NCBI GenBank assembly: GCA_015680685.1 | Contig: MNCI01028301.1 | Coordinates: forward strand, 62,001 to 126,000 | From: Gnetum montanum | Lineage: Eukaryota; Streptophyta; Gnetopsida; Gnetales; Gnetaceae | Direction: 5' to 3' | DNA: 64,000 bases | Part shown: positions 46,381-57,999 of the stretch, piece after piece | How the letters are laid out: every line of letters starts with the position of its first letter | Numbering within the stretch: the stretch's first letter is position 1 | Notes under the pieces: model-generated | Seen by the model: the letters and a program-made list of their open reading frames with translations, nothing else | Told to the model about the DNA's origin: nothing | The model's database searches: none | Program-made: the position numbers and the translations under genes

Positions 46381-48299
46381 AATCATTGAAGACCCTTAGT
46401 TCTTTCTAAGTTTTTGTTTTACATATTTTTGTTTTACACATTTTTGTTTTGCACATTCCTTTAATTTTTCTTGTTTTTTGTTTTACACCATCATTCATAT
46501 TTTTACCATTTCTTCATGTGATTTTATTTTTTTTCATTCATCACCCAATAAGTGTTCATGATGGTGGCATGAATAATATCATATTGATTGTTGATGTTTG
46601 GATTTTACCTTCAAAGTATGATGTTGATAATTAAGGTATGGTTCTTTTGATTAAACAGGCAATGAGTTCACGACATTCATGCATCCATACAATCCTATGG
46701 TTTTCCTTGGCTTGGAACTGTACAGTCCCTTCCTCTAATAAAACTGTTAATGAATTGGTGATTGGGTTTTTCTCAGACTGAGAAAAGACTCAAAGGATGA
46801 AAAGGGTGTGACTTCAAGGGCATTCTATGCATTTGTACTAGCTATTCTCTTAAGTGTTTGAAAGCTTTTTTCTTGGGTTTTCCACCATTCTGACCATTCA
46901 TCAAATCACTGGAAGCTGAGAACATAAAAATAAGTCTTTACATGGTGTGGTTCTCACGTGAAAAATAGAAAAAAAAACAATGAGAATTCAAAGCACACCC
47001 CTTAAACACAATAATGAACTTGGGCTACATGCACTGGTTATGGCACTAGAAAGACATGTTACCCATGCCTGAAGGTGCCCTCTAACTAAGGCCCCTTCTC
47101 GTTTCCTGGTTCTCCATCTTGCTTTCCTCGGAATGGTGGTGACTTTTTGTAGAGGCATTCTTGTTGCTTCAAGGGGATGGGTTGGTCAAATGTGTTGGTG
47201 CAAGGTCACTGAATGTGGATTATTGAGCCTAGATTTGGAATGAGTTCTACTTGGTCACATTAACCATGAAACACACAAGGGACTTTACACAACCTTGTTC
47301 TTGGGTTTCCTTTCCATTCTCTACTCTCCATCTTTCTTTTCCATTTCCCACATCATTGTCAATTTTATCATTAGTTTGTATCTTGGTTGATGCATTGTTC
47401 TTCCTTAGTAATTTCTTATGGGTAAGTTTTTAACTCTTGCTTCCAATTGACATTTCTAGAGCCTACATACTCTTCGATTTGTGGGTCTGTCAGGGTACTA
47501 AAGGCATGAGCCTGCTTTGTGGAGGACCCACTGGCATTCCTTTTTGGTGCATTTTTTAACTTCTTTCTCTTAAACATTTCCTGTAATCAATAACTTTTTG
47601 ATTCATCCCCATCCATGATATCCATTTTATTAGTGTTGTCGTTGTTACTTTTTCTCCACCTTTCTTATTCCTTATCTTTTTCCACCCTTTCGCTATCAGA
47701 GGTTTTCTCTTAGTCATGGGGGCTTGGGCACAAAAATTTTTCAATTTTTCCTAACCCCTACACCTTAGGTAGTTACCAGTGTTAAAACTCTAAAACCAGT
47801 ATTTGCCATAACCACAACTCAGCCAATGCACTTCACATCAAGGCAAGGTATCAACTACATTGTGATTTATCTACCCTCGCTCATTTGTGACTGTGTTGTA
47901 TGTGTAGATGGCGATCATACAACAATGGACTAGGCCTAGAGGATGCACTCAGGATGGACTGGAATTGGAGCATTTATGAAAGGAGCAAGATTGGTGGCGT
48001 GGCTATGGATGAACAATGGAAGGCGCAATCTTAGCATCAGTAGCAACATGTCTTCTTCTTTTCTCTCTCTCCTTCTTTTCTCTCAGCTGCCAAATAAGGT
48101 TGGATGTCATTTATGTACAATGTTCACTTTTGTGGTCATGAACACTAATGTTGTCATGTATTTTATTGTTGATCCATTCACTAGGCACATTGAGTTAGTC
48201 AACCCATTCCACCATCAATGGTCATTTAGTTACTAATCCCATACCTTCCTAATATTTTGTAAGGAACTTGAGTACAAGTTTTCATTTATTCATGGGGTA
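46381..48299 (+). other. Post-pol noncoding region of element E with motifs A, B and a third-gene trace
   Basis: A pyrimidine-rich tract (46390-46510); motif A at 47051-47068; a donor-like GGTAAGT at 47421-47427; motif B (GTGGAGGACCCACT) at 47519-47532; CTTAGTCATGGGGGCTTGGG at 47709. An acceptor-like TGTGTAG then precedes the ATG at 47908 (MAIIQQWTRPRG), which resembles the ATGGCC start of the element A third gene and is probably what remains of it. The purine tract TATTCATGGGGTA (48287-48299) abuts the LTR. Confidence 0.65.
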
Positions 48300-49135
48300 T
48301 GATGAACCAGGATATCACGTATGTGATATCACGTCCATGATATCGTGTCCGTGATATCAGATCTACCATGCGATGTCAGATACCCGATATCACGGCCCAT
48401 CTCCTTGCCTATAAATAAGAGGTGGCACCCTTGGTTTCAACAATTAGAAGTTAGTCCCTTAGCCAAACTCTTGCCAATTTTTTCCTCTAGAGTTAGAATT
48501 ATTTCTGCGTGCCTACAATAGGAGTCATAGAGTGAACGGATCTTTATTCAAGCATTGTGTACCTAAGCACACTTTGTGTGTGGCAATAAAGACAAACTTT
48601 ATGATAAACCTTGCAGCATACATAATAGATTAATTAGTGTTAATTATTATTTAATGCTTTCCTAGTTAATTAATAATTTCTCTCACCTTACAACTCTCTT
48701 AGTTAAATACACTCAGTATGACCACTTCAAGCATGCGTGTAGCGCTTGGTAACCCAGTAATGATTAGCGTTTGGTAATCTTAGCAGCGTTGCACTAGTTC
48801 AGGATGTGTACAGCAAGTGAGAATAGATACTGGTGTTAGGAGTACTTAGGAATTAGTTAATGAATAGTTAAATTATATTAGTTACTTAGTTATTTCTCTC
48901 TCCCCTCCTTATTAATGTAGGATATAAAACACATAAAAGTCATAAAAATCATATGCCTTAAGCTTACTTAACCATACAACCGTGACATACAAGTAAGTTT
49001 GGGAAGACAACAATTAATCAACCCATTATTGTTCCACAAAGGTGCATAGGCACTTAATCCTTGGAATTTGACCAAATCATGTGTGAAACGCTTGTATTTG
49101 TATGGTTGAGTGTAGGGGTACCTCGCCGCTCATTA
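48300..49135 (+). repeat. 3' LTR of element E
   Basis: Partner of 40841-41636. U3 has four 14-bp units (48311, 48325, 48339, 48353), one more than the 5' LTR. TATAAATA at 48410-48417. End CTCATTA (CTCATCA with C>T). Confidence 0.92.
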
Positions 49136-50250
49136 GCTCAAATTTGATATTCAAACTTGCCAAGCAACAATATAACAAGTTGGGCTGATATGAAAAATCT
49201 TTTCTTGGCCCATTTTAGCAATCAATTAGATCAACAATAAGTGTACCATTCTAGTACAAGCTAAGGAGGGAGCTAAGGAGTCAATTAGAGATTTCAACAA
49301 ATTTGTGAACTCTTTCAAAGATAGTATAGACCATTAGAAGAAATGCTTAGAGACACTTATCTTAAGGTTGTGAATCCCAATATTTCAATCTAGTTAAGGA
49401 GAACTCCAAACTTTCTAACACTGAATGACTACTTTAGTGAAGCTATATAATTAGAAAAATAGCTAAACATGAACAATGAATAAATTATTACAACTCAAAA
49501 AAGAGAAGAGAAAATTATGATTCTTGTGCATGATTTTGCCCAACCTAAAGTACAACTGGGGCCATGTCCTATTAAGACAGAGCAAGAGTTAGAAAGTAGA
49601 AAATCTAAAAAATGACTAATGAAATACTTATCCAATAAAATAGTGAAATTAGAAAAATCTTTGGCAAAGGTTAAAATAAAGGAGTAAAAGAAAAATAGGA
49701 AACATATGCATCAAGACACTAAGTTAGCAAATGATGAAGACGAAAGTGATGTTGCTATGTCCAACTTCCTTGATATTGAATTTGATAATGAACTATATAG
49801 TGTTCATTATGCAAGTGAATTTTCTAAGAATGAATCTAGTGATACCTCTTTGTTGTTAAGTATTAAAGAAGATATATCGTTAGATAAAGAGTCTAATAAC
49901 AACAAAAGAAAAGAGCTATGTACAATGAAGTTAAAAGAAAGATTAACTACTTCTAGGCCTTCAAATGTTATTTCTAATCCATCCTCTAAGAGGAAGGTTT
50001 TTGAACCAAGTGGAAGAAAGAAAAATAAAGAAGATCAAATAGAGCAAAGTACTCAAAATCAAAATTTTAATAAATGGATGAAGAAACCAAGCTTTTATGG
50101 AGATGAAGAATATAATTTGATTAAGGATCTTAAACATGTCAAAGCCAACATTAGTATATATTAATTATTATAGATAGGAGATCAGCAAAGAAAAGCTTTT
50201 AAGCTTATTAAAGGTAAAAGGACATTTGAAGAGTTAGAGTTAAGCTATAT
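49136..50250 (+). pseudogene. gag: Element H: gag C-terminal half
   Basis: Resumes the gag frame after element E: YSNLPSNNITSWADMKN, LFLAHFSNQLDQQ. Then a charged, Lys/Glu-rich region (49706-50164, KEDISLDKESNNNKRKEL) and DLKHVKANISIYQLL-like text near 50120-50170, the phrase that precedes protease in Tat elements. Several stops. Confidence 0.7.
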
Positions 50251-50319
50251 ATCTAACATTGATAAAACAACAAAAAATAGCTATGATTGTACTCTTGATA
50301 AAGAAGCTCCTCTTTTTTT

Positions 50320-50587
50320 TTTTTACAATGAAGTTAAAGGACAAATATCTTCACAACTTTTTAGTTGATTCTGGAGCTAAATCTACCATCATGACATTGT
50401 CTATATGCAAAAAACTTGATTCAATTGTTAAAAAATCCAATAAAAGGATCGTTCAAGTGGACAAGAGCAGAGTGAAGATTGTGAGTCAACTATCTAATGT
50501 TCTGTTAGAAATCATTTTTGAACCCAATATAAAAAGTAGAGTAACTATTCAAGTAGCAACTATAGCAGATTCATATATTCTTTTGTT
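50320..50587 (+). pseudogene. Element H: aspartic protease
   Basis: HNFLVDSGAKSTIMTLSICKKL at 50350-50415 holds the DSGA active site. LLEIIFEP and TIADSYILL follow. The frame stops making sense at the single N (50588), where the protease C-terminus (normally LLSRDWL...) is missing. Confidence 0.8.
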
Positions 50588-50588
50588 N

Positions 50589-50890
50589 CAATTGATTTAT
50601 ATTTTTGTTTCACAAATAACAAGGTTGACTATAAAGCTTTAAGTATTGGAATTAAAATAGCATTGAAAAAGGGGATCAAGGTTATCACAGTAAAAGGATA
50701 TCCAAGACTAATTTGTGAACAAATTAAAGGTAATTGCATAGTAAAAAGCTCATTTTTGCAGCCTTATGAACAACTCATCTATAAAATGCTAGACCAATTT
50801 TATTCTTATAAAATAGAACATATAGATAGGGAAGATAATCATATAGCAAATGATTTAGCAAAGGTAACTTCAACATTAGATGTAAAAAGG
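50589..50890 (+). pseudogene. Element H: archaeal-type RNase H domain upstream of RT
   Basis: IDLYFCFTNNKVDYKALSIG, with TNN at 50612-50620, is the aRNH signature TNNxAEYxAL. Then KKGIKVITVKGYPRLICEQI (the GDS of catalysis now GYP, Asp>Tyr at 50699), SFLQPYEQLIYKMLDQF and IEHIDREDNHIANDLAKV, the C-terminal helix with ADxLA changed to ANDLA. The N-terminal strand with the first catalytic Asp is lost at the N. In Tat elements I know, this domain lies after the gypsy RNase H. Here it precedes RT, with an uninterrupted frame into the RT lead-in. Confidence 0.75.
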
Positions 50891-52172
50891 ATAGAAAATT
50901 ATGAAGAGGTGATAATTGAGAATGAGCATCAGTCATTAGTACTTGATAACATAAAACATTTACAAGTATTTGAAGATGATGATCAATTGCTCAAGTTTCT
51001 AAAGAATAAGCAAGAATTCGAAAGTCAAATCACACTTGAAACAACATCAAGTTTTAAATCTAGTTTGATTCCCAAAAACATGATTGATTATGAACACGAG
51101 TTTAGTAAAAATTTTCTCACAGGAAAAGATATACAGAATTTTGATGATCAAGCTTATGAAATAGTGAATTTTGGATCTACTGAGATACTAAAGATGTTAA
51201 ACGTCACAAAGGAAAAGAATTTAGTTTTCAAACAAAATTTGTTATTATTGTTGAAAAATAATTTAGGAAATTTTGCTTGGTCTTATAATGACCTTAAAGC
51301 TTTTAGACTAGATGTAATGACACATAAAATTCCTTTGATAAATGGTTGTAAGATAGTTAACAAAAACAAAGAAAATTCAATCCATTATTTCAACTAGCTA
51401 TGAAAACTAAGATTAAGAAGCTAGTGAAAGCTCAAATTATATACCCAGTCTAATATTCAACTTGGCTTGCTAATCTTGTTCCAATAAGGAAGAAGAATGG
51501 TGATATTAGGCTTTGTGTGGATTTTAGAAATTTGAATGAAGCCTCTAAAAAAGATAAATACTCACTTCCTAGAATTGATGAGATGCTGATCAAAATATCA
51601 AGATGTCAAATATATTCTTTCCTAGATGTTTTTTCTAGCTATAATTAGATTATGATAGATAAGGATGATAGATATAAAATAGAATTTATCACCAAATGGG
51701 GTATTTTTGCTTACAAAAGAATGTCATTTGGATTATCAAATGTTGGAGCTACCTTCCAAAGAGAAATGGACTTTCCTTTTAAAGGTTTAATAGGTAAGTT
51801 TGTCATGGTTTATTTAGATGATATTACTGTCTATTCAAAAAGGAAGGAATATCATATTGGTTACCTCCAAAAAAATTTTAATAGATGTTGTGAGCATGGT
51901 ATTTCATTAAATCCTAAGAAATGTGTCTTTGGGGTTAAGTATAGAAGTCTACTAGGTCATGTAATTTGTCAAGAAGGTATTACTATAGATGACTCATGAA
52001 TTCAAGCCATACAGAAACTATCTTAAATATTTCTTTGGAAAGATAAATTTCATTAAGAAAGTTATCCCAAGATTCATTGAAATTATTAAACCTTTGATGC
52101 ATATGCTTAAGAAAGATATCCCACTAAGGAAAACACCAGAATTAGAGAAAGTCTTAGTAGAAATTAAAAAAG
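50891..52172 (+). pseudogene. Element H: RT lead-in and reverse transcriptase
   Basis: Lead-in: YEIVNFGSTEILK and GNFAWSYNDLKAFRLD (about 51150-51330). RT: VPIRKKNGDIRLCVDFRNLN, YSFLDVFSSYN, TKWGIFAYKRMSFGLSNVGA, the catalytic YLDD at 51811-51822, GISLNPKKCVFGV and LLGHVICQEGI. After a frameshift near 51990: KYFFGKINFIKKVIPRF. Broken by element F at 52172 inside EIKK|A. Only a few stops, so pol is relatively well preserved. Confidence 0.85.
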
Positions 52173-53040
52173 TTATGAGTCACCAAATAAGTGATATGAT
52201 ATCAGATCCCCAATATCAGATCCGCGATATTGGATATGTGATATCGACATTGGATCGTAGATATTGAACACACGATGTCGAAGCTTGTCTCGTTGGCTAT
52301 AAATAAGAGATAGAGGCGCTTGGTCTTGGGCATTAGTTTTTTAGTCCTTTAGCCAAACTATTATAGTTTTTCCCTTCTAAAGTTAGAATTATTTTTGAGT
52401 GCCCGTAATAGGAGTCATAGAGTGAACGGATCTTTATTCGAGCATTGTGTACCTGAGCACACCTTGTGTCTGGAAATAAAGACAAACTTTGTGATAAACC
52501 TTGCAACATTTAGAATAGCTTAATTATTGCATTCAATGTTATTTACTATTCTTTGATGCTTTCATTAGTTAATTAATGTTATTTCTATTGAATTATTAAT
52601 TATCAATTATCAATGAATTAGCACACCCAACATGACCACTTCGAGCATATGTGGAACACTTGGTAACCCAATAACAATTAGTGTTTGGTAATCCCAATAG
52701 GGTTGCACTCGTTTAGGATGTGTCCAAAGAGTAGGAACATATGCTAGTGTTAGGATTTGATTCATATTAGAGTTACAAAAACCCATTAGTTAATTAAATC
52801 TTTTCATTACACAAACTTAGGAGACTAAGATAGAAAATATAAAAAGCATAAAAATCATATACCTCAAGTTTACTTAACCATACAATTATGCCTTACAAGT
52901 AAGCTTGGGAAGATAATGATTGCATAACTCATCCTTGTTCTATGTAGGCACATAAGCACTTAATCCTTAAAGTTCAACCAGATCACACGTGAACGCTTGT
53001 ATTCATATGGTTGGGCATAGGGGTACCTTACTGCTCATAA
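52173..53040 (+). repeat. 5' LTR of element F
   Basis: Starts TTATGAGTCACC (TGATGAG with a change), ends CTCATAA. Four 14-bp U3 units (52198, 52212, 52226, 52240). TATAAATA at 52298-52305. Confidence 0.9.
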
Positions 53041-53041
53041 T

Positions 53042-53059
53042 TGGTGCAGTTGCCGAGGA
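53042..53059 (+). promoter_or_regulatory. Primer-binding site, tRNA-Asp type (element F)
   Basis: TGGTGCAGTTGCCGAGGA, 15 of 18 to the tRNA-Asp complement. Two of three differences are C>T or G>A. Confidence 0.85.
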
Positions 53060-53176
53060 TTTTGTTATTTTTGCACTGATTAGAACTTAGGAAATCCTTT
53101 CATCATTGGAACAAGCCCTCAAAGTTACCTATCCTACAATCACTGAAAAAGAGTACCACACATTGAGCAATCAATC

Positions 53177-55560
53177 ATGTCTCCTTCTTCTTATGAGAGT
53201 GCTTCACTGACTAGGTCTGACACCAGAACAATTGGAGGTAGGGTGCACAAGATGATCCGCTAGTGCCCCAACAATTTCACATGGTATACACTCATCCTAA
53301 TGAGTATTTACTGAAATTTACCTTTATCCTCTACCAAGATAAATAGCTGTGTGGTGTGATTTAGAAGGTAACATAGTGCTACCTCCCGATCGCTAAATCC
53401 TGAGCATGCTTCTTCATGTTCTTACATGAATTGGTATGTAGCACTTACAATTAGAGTACATTGTACATGAACAAGACTTGAGAGAGTATCGATCCATGGA
53501 GGCACAATGCCAGAGGTATCTACAACAGGAGAGACATTACGAATCTATGAAGGGAAAGTGGTCTCAGGATGTCTCGTATGTCCTAAGATAAAATGATAGT
53601 GGTGAACCTATCTCAGCAGGTTTTCCACAAAATGATGTTCCTCTCTTTGACTTTGGTCAAGGAGCTGAGTACCAGAATCTTCACTCAACTATTCATAATC
53701 TAAGTTCTGGTACCAACGGACACAAAGGATCTAGAAAAGGAACACGAACACATGACAATGATGGACATTCCAATTGTAACCACAACCGAGGCCGTGACCA
53801 CCAAAAAGAAGGTGACATGCATCGTCATGGTGCTAGTCCTCCTTCCTCTTCACCTTCATCATCTTCTTCCTCTCTCCTTCAAGATCTAAACACAATCACA
53901 AAGGGTGAGACCATGAGGACAAGGGTAAGCAAAATAAAAATCATAGAAAAAACAGTAGAGAAAGGGAACAAGGGCATTCTAGAGAGACACATCATGAAAT
54001 AAGGGAGAGTAGGGAACACTATAGGCATCATAGACATCATAGATAGCATGATCATGATGAACCCCTACTCGCCACCCGAAGTATGTTAGATATAACAGAG
54101 GTCGTTAGGATCCCAACAAGGCACCAGCAAGATAGTAGGATTAAAAGACTAAACATCAATAACATCCCACGATTTGAAGGGGAATACAATGTTGATCCTC
54201 AAAATCATTTACAAGAATTCCATGATGCATGTGCCTTGCAGAATATAGAAAATAAGTGAAAAAATCTAAATTTGTTTCCATGGACACTGATCAAGGAAGT
54301 AGAAAGCTAGTACTAGTCCTTAAAACTGAAATCCATTCATCAATGGAGTACCATGTTGGAGCTATTCAACGATAAGTATCAAACATACTCCTAAGTGTCC
54401 AACCTGCGTAAGCAAATCTAAGGATGGAAACAAGGAGGACATAAACCCTTGGATGCTACCATGGACTAATATTATTCATTATTACATCGTTGCCCTGGTC
54501 ATGGTTACTCACAAAAGGAATAACTACGCCATCTCATAGATGGGCTTAGGTATGAAACGTGAAGAACCCTTGGGACTTACACCCAAGGAAGGCTATCCAA
54601 GCTTAGAGCCCATCAAATACAAAGATTGTTGGAGCAAGTTGCCAAGGAGGAAGGTGAGTTGAGGAAATGAGAATGTATGGAGGAGTACAATAGAGATCCT
54701 TTCCTCCGAAAGAAGGAAATTATATTTTGTGAAGATGAAGAAGAGTCACGACTTGAAGAGATGGTGAATAGAAAGACTTTGCTGATTCAAAAATTTGCAT
54801 CAGAAGTATTAGCAAAAGTGGATCAAATATGGAACTCCCTAGAAAACAAATTTTAAACTATCCTAAAAATAGTAGAGGAGTCTAGAAAACAAAGTAGTGA
54901 CCGAGAGAGAAGAAAAAAGAAAGAAGCTGAGTATGCACGTAACAAGGGCAAGGGCAAGGTTACCGTCATTGAAGAGGTTGTGGATTTAAACACAGACAAT
55001 GATGGTGGATGTGAGATTTGCCAATATGACCATCCTAAGGGATGTTACCCAGTGGTGTCACATCTACAAGAGTCTGGGGTGTATGCACTAAACCCATGAT
55101 TAAATAGATGGAAAACACCCAAAAGGTTACCTTATCCTCAAGGTAAACCAAGGCAATTTTACCAACCCTTGACATATTATCCAAGTGGAGCTTCACCACA
55201 ATTAAATGAATAGTATCAATGATGGCAACACCCACAGCCATGGGGAATGCCACCACCACGTCAACAGTACCCTTACCATCAACCTAATCCATATGGGTAT
55301 TATGTTCAGCAGCTGATCTCTCCACGTGATTCTACTAGTCACATTGTTCTTTAGCCTCACTACCAAACCCTCAAGTACTATAGAACTTCTTCTTCTTAGG
55401 GTGATGCTCCATATATGTACTATCTTTCTCATATGTCTGCATCTCTTCCACCCTCGACTCCATTACCACCTGCTCCAAATATGCAAGGTGAGCTTCCTAC
55501 CCATCCATAGTAACGTAACACTACTAAGGCTATCAATCTTCAACCTACTATTGGTTCAAA
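53177..55560 (+). pseudogene. gag: Element F: gag
   Basis: ATG 53177 (MSPSSYESASLTRSDTRT). Same order of blocks as element E: GNIVLP-like block, charged and Ser-rich region (53817-54002), capsid core with PRFEGEYNVDPQNHLQEFHD (about 54170-54230), basic linker, Pro/Tyr-rich tail. Stops are more frequent than in E. Confidence 0.8.
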
Positions 55561-55570
55561 CAATCGAGCA

Positions 55571-56720
55571 ATGAAGAGACCTTTCTTTAGAACCAACAGT
55601 CCAACCAAGTCCTTACAAACACAAGTGGCTGATTATCCAAATGCATTATCATCGTTTGAATCTTTGGAGCTTCCTTTGAACCAAAAATCACACTCAACAC
55701 ACACTATTATGTTAACCCATGCCATCACTGATTGGATTAAAGCTAGCCATCTTCTTAGGAAATTTTCTGATCTTGGAAGTCCTCTTATTTATTTGCAAAT
55801 CACTGGAAACAAGCCTTGTAAAGCTCTTTTGGATTCAAGTTTTGGTGTTAATTTAATCTCCTAGGAAATGTATAAAGCCTGGAACTTACCTCTGCTAAAG
55901 AAGAGTAACATTCATTTAGAGTTGGTTGACCATTCCATCACTATTTCATTGGGACTAGTGGAGGACATTGTTACCACTATTTGTGGGTGGTCATATCTAG
56001 CCAATTTCCTAGTGATCCAAGTCAACAACTATAAGGGAGACTTCCCAATCATAATGGAAAGAGAATGGCCAAGTACAATTGATGTGTGCCTAGGAATATG
56101 TGATCTTCCCCTAGAGATATTAAAAGAAAATGCATTTGGAAAGATCAAGAAGAAGAAAGTTCCATGCATCACATACAATGACATAGGGTGCAACTATGTG
56201 CAGAAGTCCTAGTTTGTACAACGCTTAACATTGCCTGCATGCAACCAATGTGCACAAGTATTTGACATACAAAGATGCCTGTATGTGGTAGCCACAAGAC
56301 AGGAAGGCACCCAATGGCTGATAGCTAACCTAGAGAGCAATTCAACTTTATACATGGAACCAACTGAGAGCTTGACTTGTGCCTATATTAATAGCATAGA
56401 TGCATTAGAGTAAGTCCATTGCCAACTTCTAAGTACTGACACCGAAGATATCAACTAGGGAAAGTTGGAAATCCCTGATGAGTTTAAGCAAGAGCCCCTT
56501 GAATTAAAACCGTTGCCCATCGGTATGGAGTATGCATTTCTCAAGAATGGAAAACTGGTAATCATTAATGCTAAGCTTGCTCCTCAACAAAAAGAAGGAC
56601 TACTGAAGATGGTAAACAAATGGTCAAAAGCTTTTACTTGGTCATATCCTAAATTAATTGGGATAGATCCTAGGATATGCCAACATAGAATTTACACTGA
56701 CCCCTCTATGAAGCCTCGAT
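55571..56720 (+). pseudogene. Element F: protease and pre-RT linker
   Basis: CKALLDSSFGVNLIS has the active-site Asp at 55832-55834, but the Gly of DSG is Ser (G>A). Then HLELVDHSITISLGLVED and WSYLANFLVIQV. 56465-56722 reads LEIPDEFKQEPLELKPLP and KAFTWSYPKLIGIDP, the lead-in to RT. Confidence 0.85.
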
Positions 56721-57590
56721 GACAACCGCAAAGACGACTGAACCCAAAGCTTAAGCAAGTAGTTAAGAAAGAAATTAAAAAACTTCTAAAGGTCAGGTTC
56801 ATTTACCCCATTGTTGACAATGAATGGGTTAGTCCATTGGTCATTGTGCCTAAAAAATATGGTAAATAGAGGGCATGTATAGGCTTTAGGCTACTGAACA
56901 TGGCAACATTTAAAGACCATTTCCCATTGTCATTCGTTGATTAAGTCTTAGATTACATTGCAGGGCATTTCTACTATAGTTTTCTAGATGGTTACAGTGG
57001 GTACAATCAAATCCAAATAGCACCAAAAGACCAAGCCAAAACTACATTCACGAGTCCTTAGGGGACATTTGCATATAGGCAAATGCCGTTTGGCTTGTGC
57101 AATGCTCCAGCAACATTTTAATGTTTGGTTCTTAGTATATCTTAGCAGAAAATAGGGAATGGTGTGAAGGTTTTTATGGACGATTTCTCCACCTACGGAG
57201 TAGACTTTCAACAAGCATTGGACCGATTAGAGCAAGTACTGAAACGATGTGTTGAAACCAAACTAAGGCTCAATTAGCAAAAAAGCCATTTAATGGTTTA
57301 AGAGGGCATTGTATTAGGGCATAAAATTTCACAAGTAGGGATAGAGGTAGATCCTGAAAAAATTAAAGTCATCCAAGGAATCACTCATCAACCTGAAACT
57401 ATAAAAGATGTCCAATCATTCCTTGGACATAGTAGCTTTTATAGATGTCTCATCAAGAACTTTTTGAAAATTGCAAAACCATTGGTAGAATTAATGAAGA
57501 AGGATGTACCCTTTGAATAGACCAAGGAATGTGAACTAGCTTTCCAAATCTTGAAGCAGAAGCTCATAGAAACACCCATTCTACAAGCTC
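56721..57590 (+). pseudogene. Element F: reverse transcriptase
   Basis: MATFKDHFPLSF, YYSFLDGYSGYNQIQIAPKD, TFTSP*GTFAYRQMPFGLCN, the FMDD box at 57173-57184, LGHKISQVGIEVDPEKIK and the connection region SFLGHSSFYRCLIKNFLKIA. Stops at TGG, CAG and CAA positions. The catalytic box is intact. Confidence 0.88.
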
Positions 57591-57975
57591 CTGGCTGGTC
57601 TAGACTATTCTATATAATGACTGACGGGTCCAATTTTGCTTTAGGAGCCATACTTACATAGTTAGATGATCAAAAATATCCCTATTACATTCACTATGCA
57701 AGTTGAAGTATTGTTGGTGCACAACTCAACTATACCACAATAGAAAAAGAGTTAATAATTGTGGTGTTTGCACTAGAAAAATTTAGGCACTATGTATTAA
57801 GCTATAAGGTATTTGTACACATGGATCAGAGTGCGATTCTATTCCTTATGAATAAACCAATGGTAAGCCCTTGCATCATACGATGGCTCATGATCTTACA
57901 AGATTTCGATCTTATGATGGTCAATCGTAAAGGCACCGAGAATGTTATTGTCGATCATTTATCTCAATTGTGATG
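57591..57975 (+). pseudogene. Element F: gypsy-type RNase H
   Basis: FYIMTDGSNFALGAIL carries the first catalytic Asp; TTIEKELIIVVFALEKFRHY the Glu; VFVHMDQSAILFLM and IVDHLSQL the last two Asp positions. Canonical gypsy RNase H order, with a 70-codon open block at 57761-57973. Confidence 0.85.
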
Positions 57976-57999
57976 GGACAACAAAGAGGATGAATACCC

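Larger units (their letters stand above)
40841..49135 (+). mobile_element. Element E: Athila-type gypsy element, RNase H and integrase core deleted
   Basis: LTRs 40841-41636 and 48300-49135. Exact target duplication GCTCA at 40836-40840 and 49136-49140. Gag, PR and RT are well preserved, with several open blocks of 80-147 codons. RT jumps at about 45955 into the integrase C-terminus, losing RNase H and the DDE core. A long 3' noncoding region holds motifs A and B and a trace of the third gene. Nested in gag of element H. Confidence 0.92.

Noticed and set aside
47943-48236. 97-codon plus-strand ORF with hydrophobic stretches in element E
   Set aside because: The homologous region of F (60942-61133) reads in a different, broken frame, so protein-level conservation is not shown. 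Treated as a third-gene trace or noncoding.
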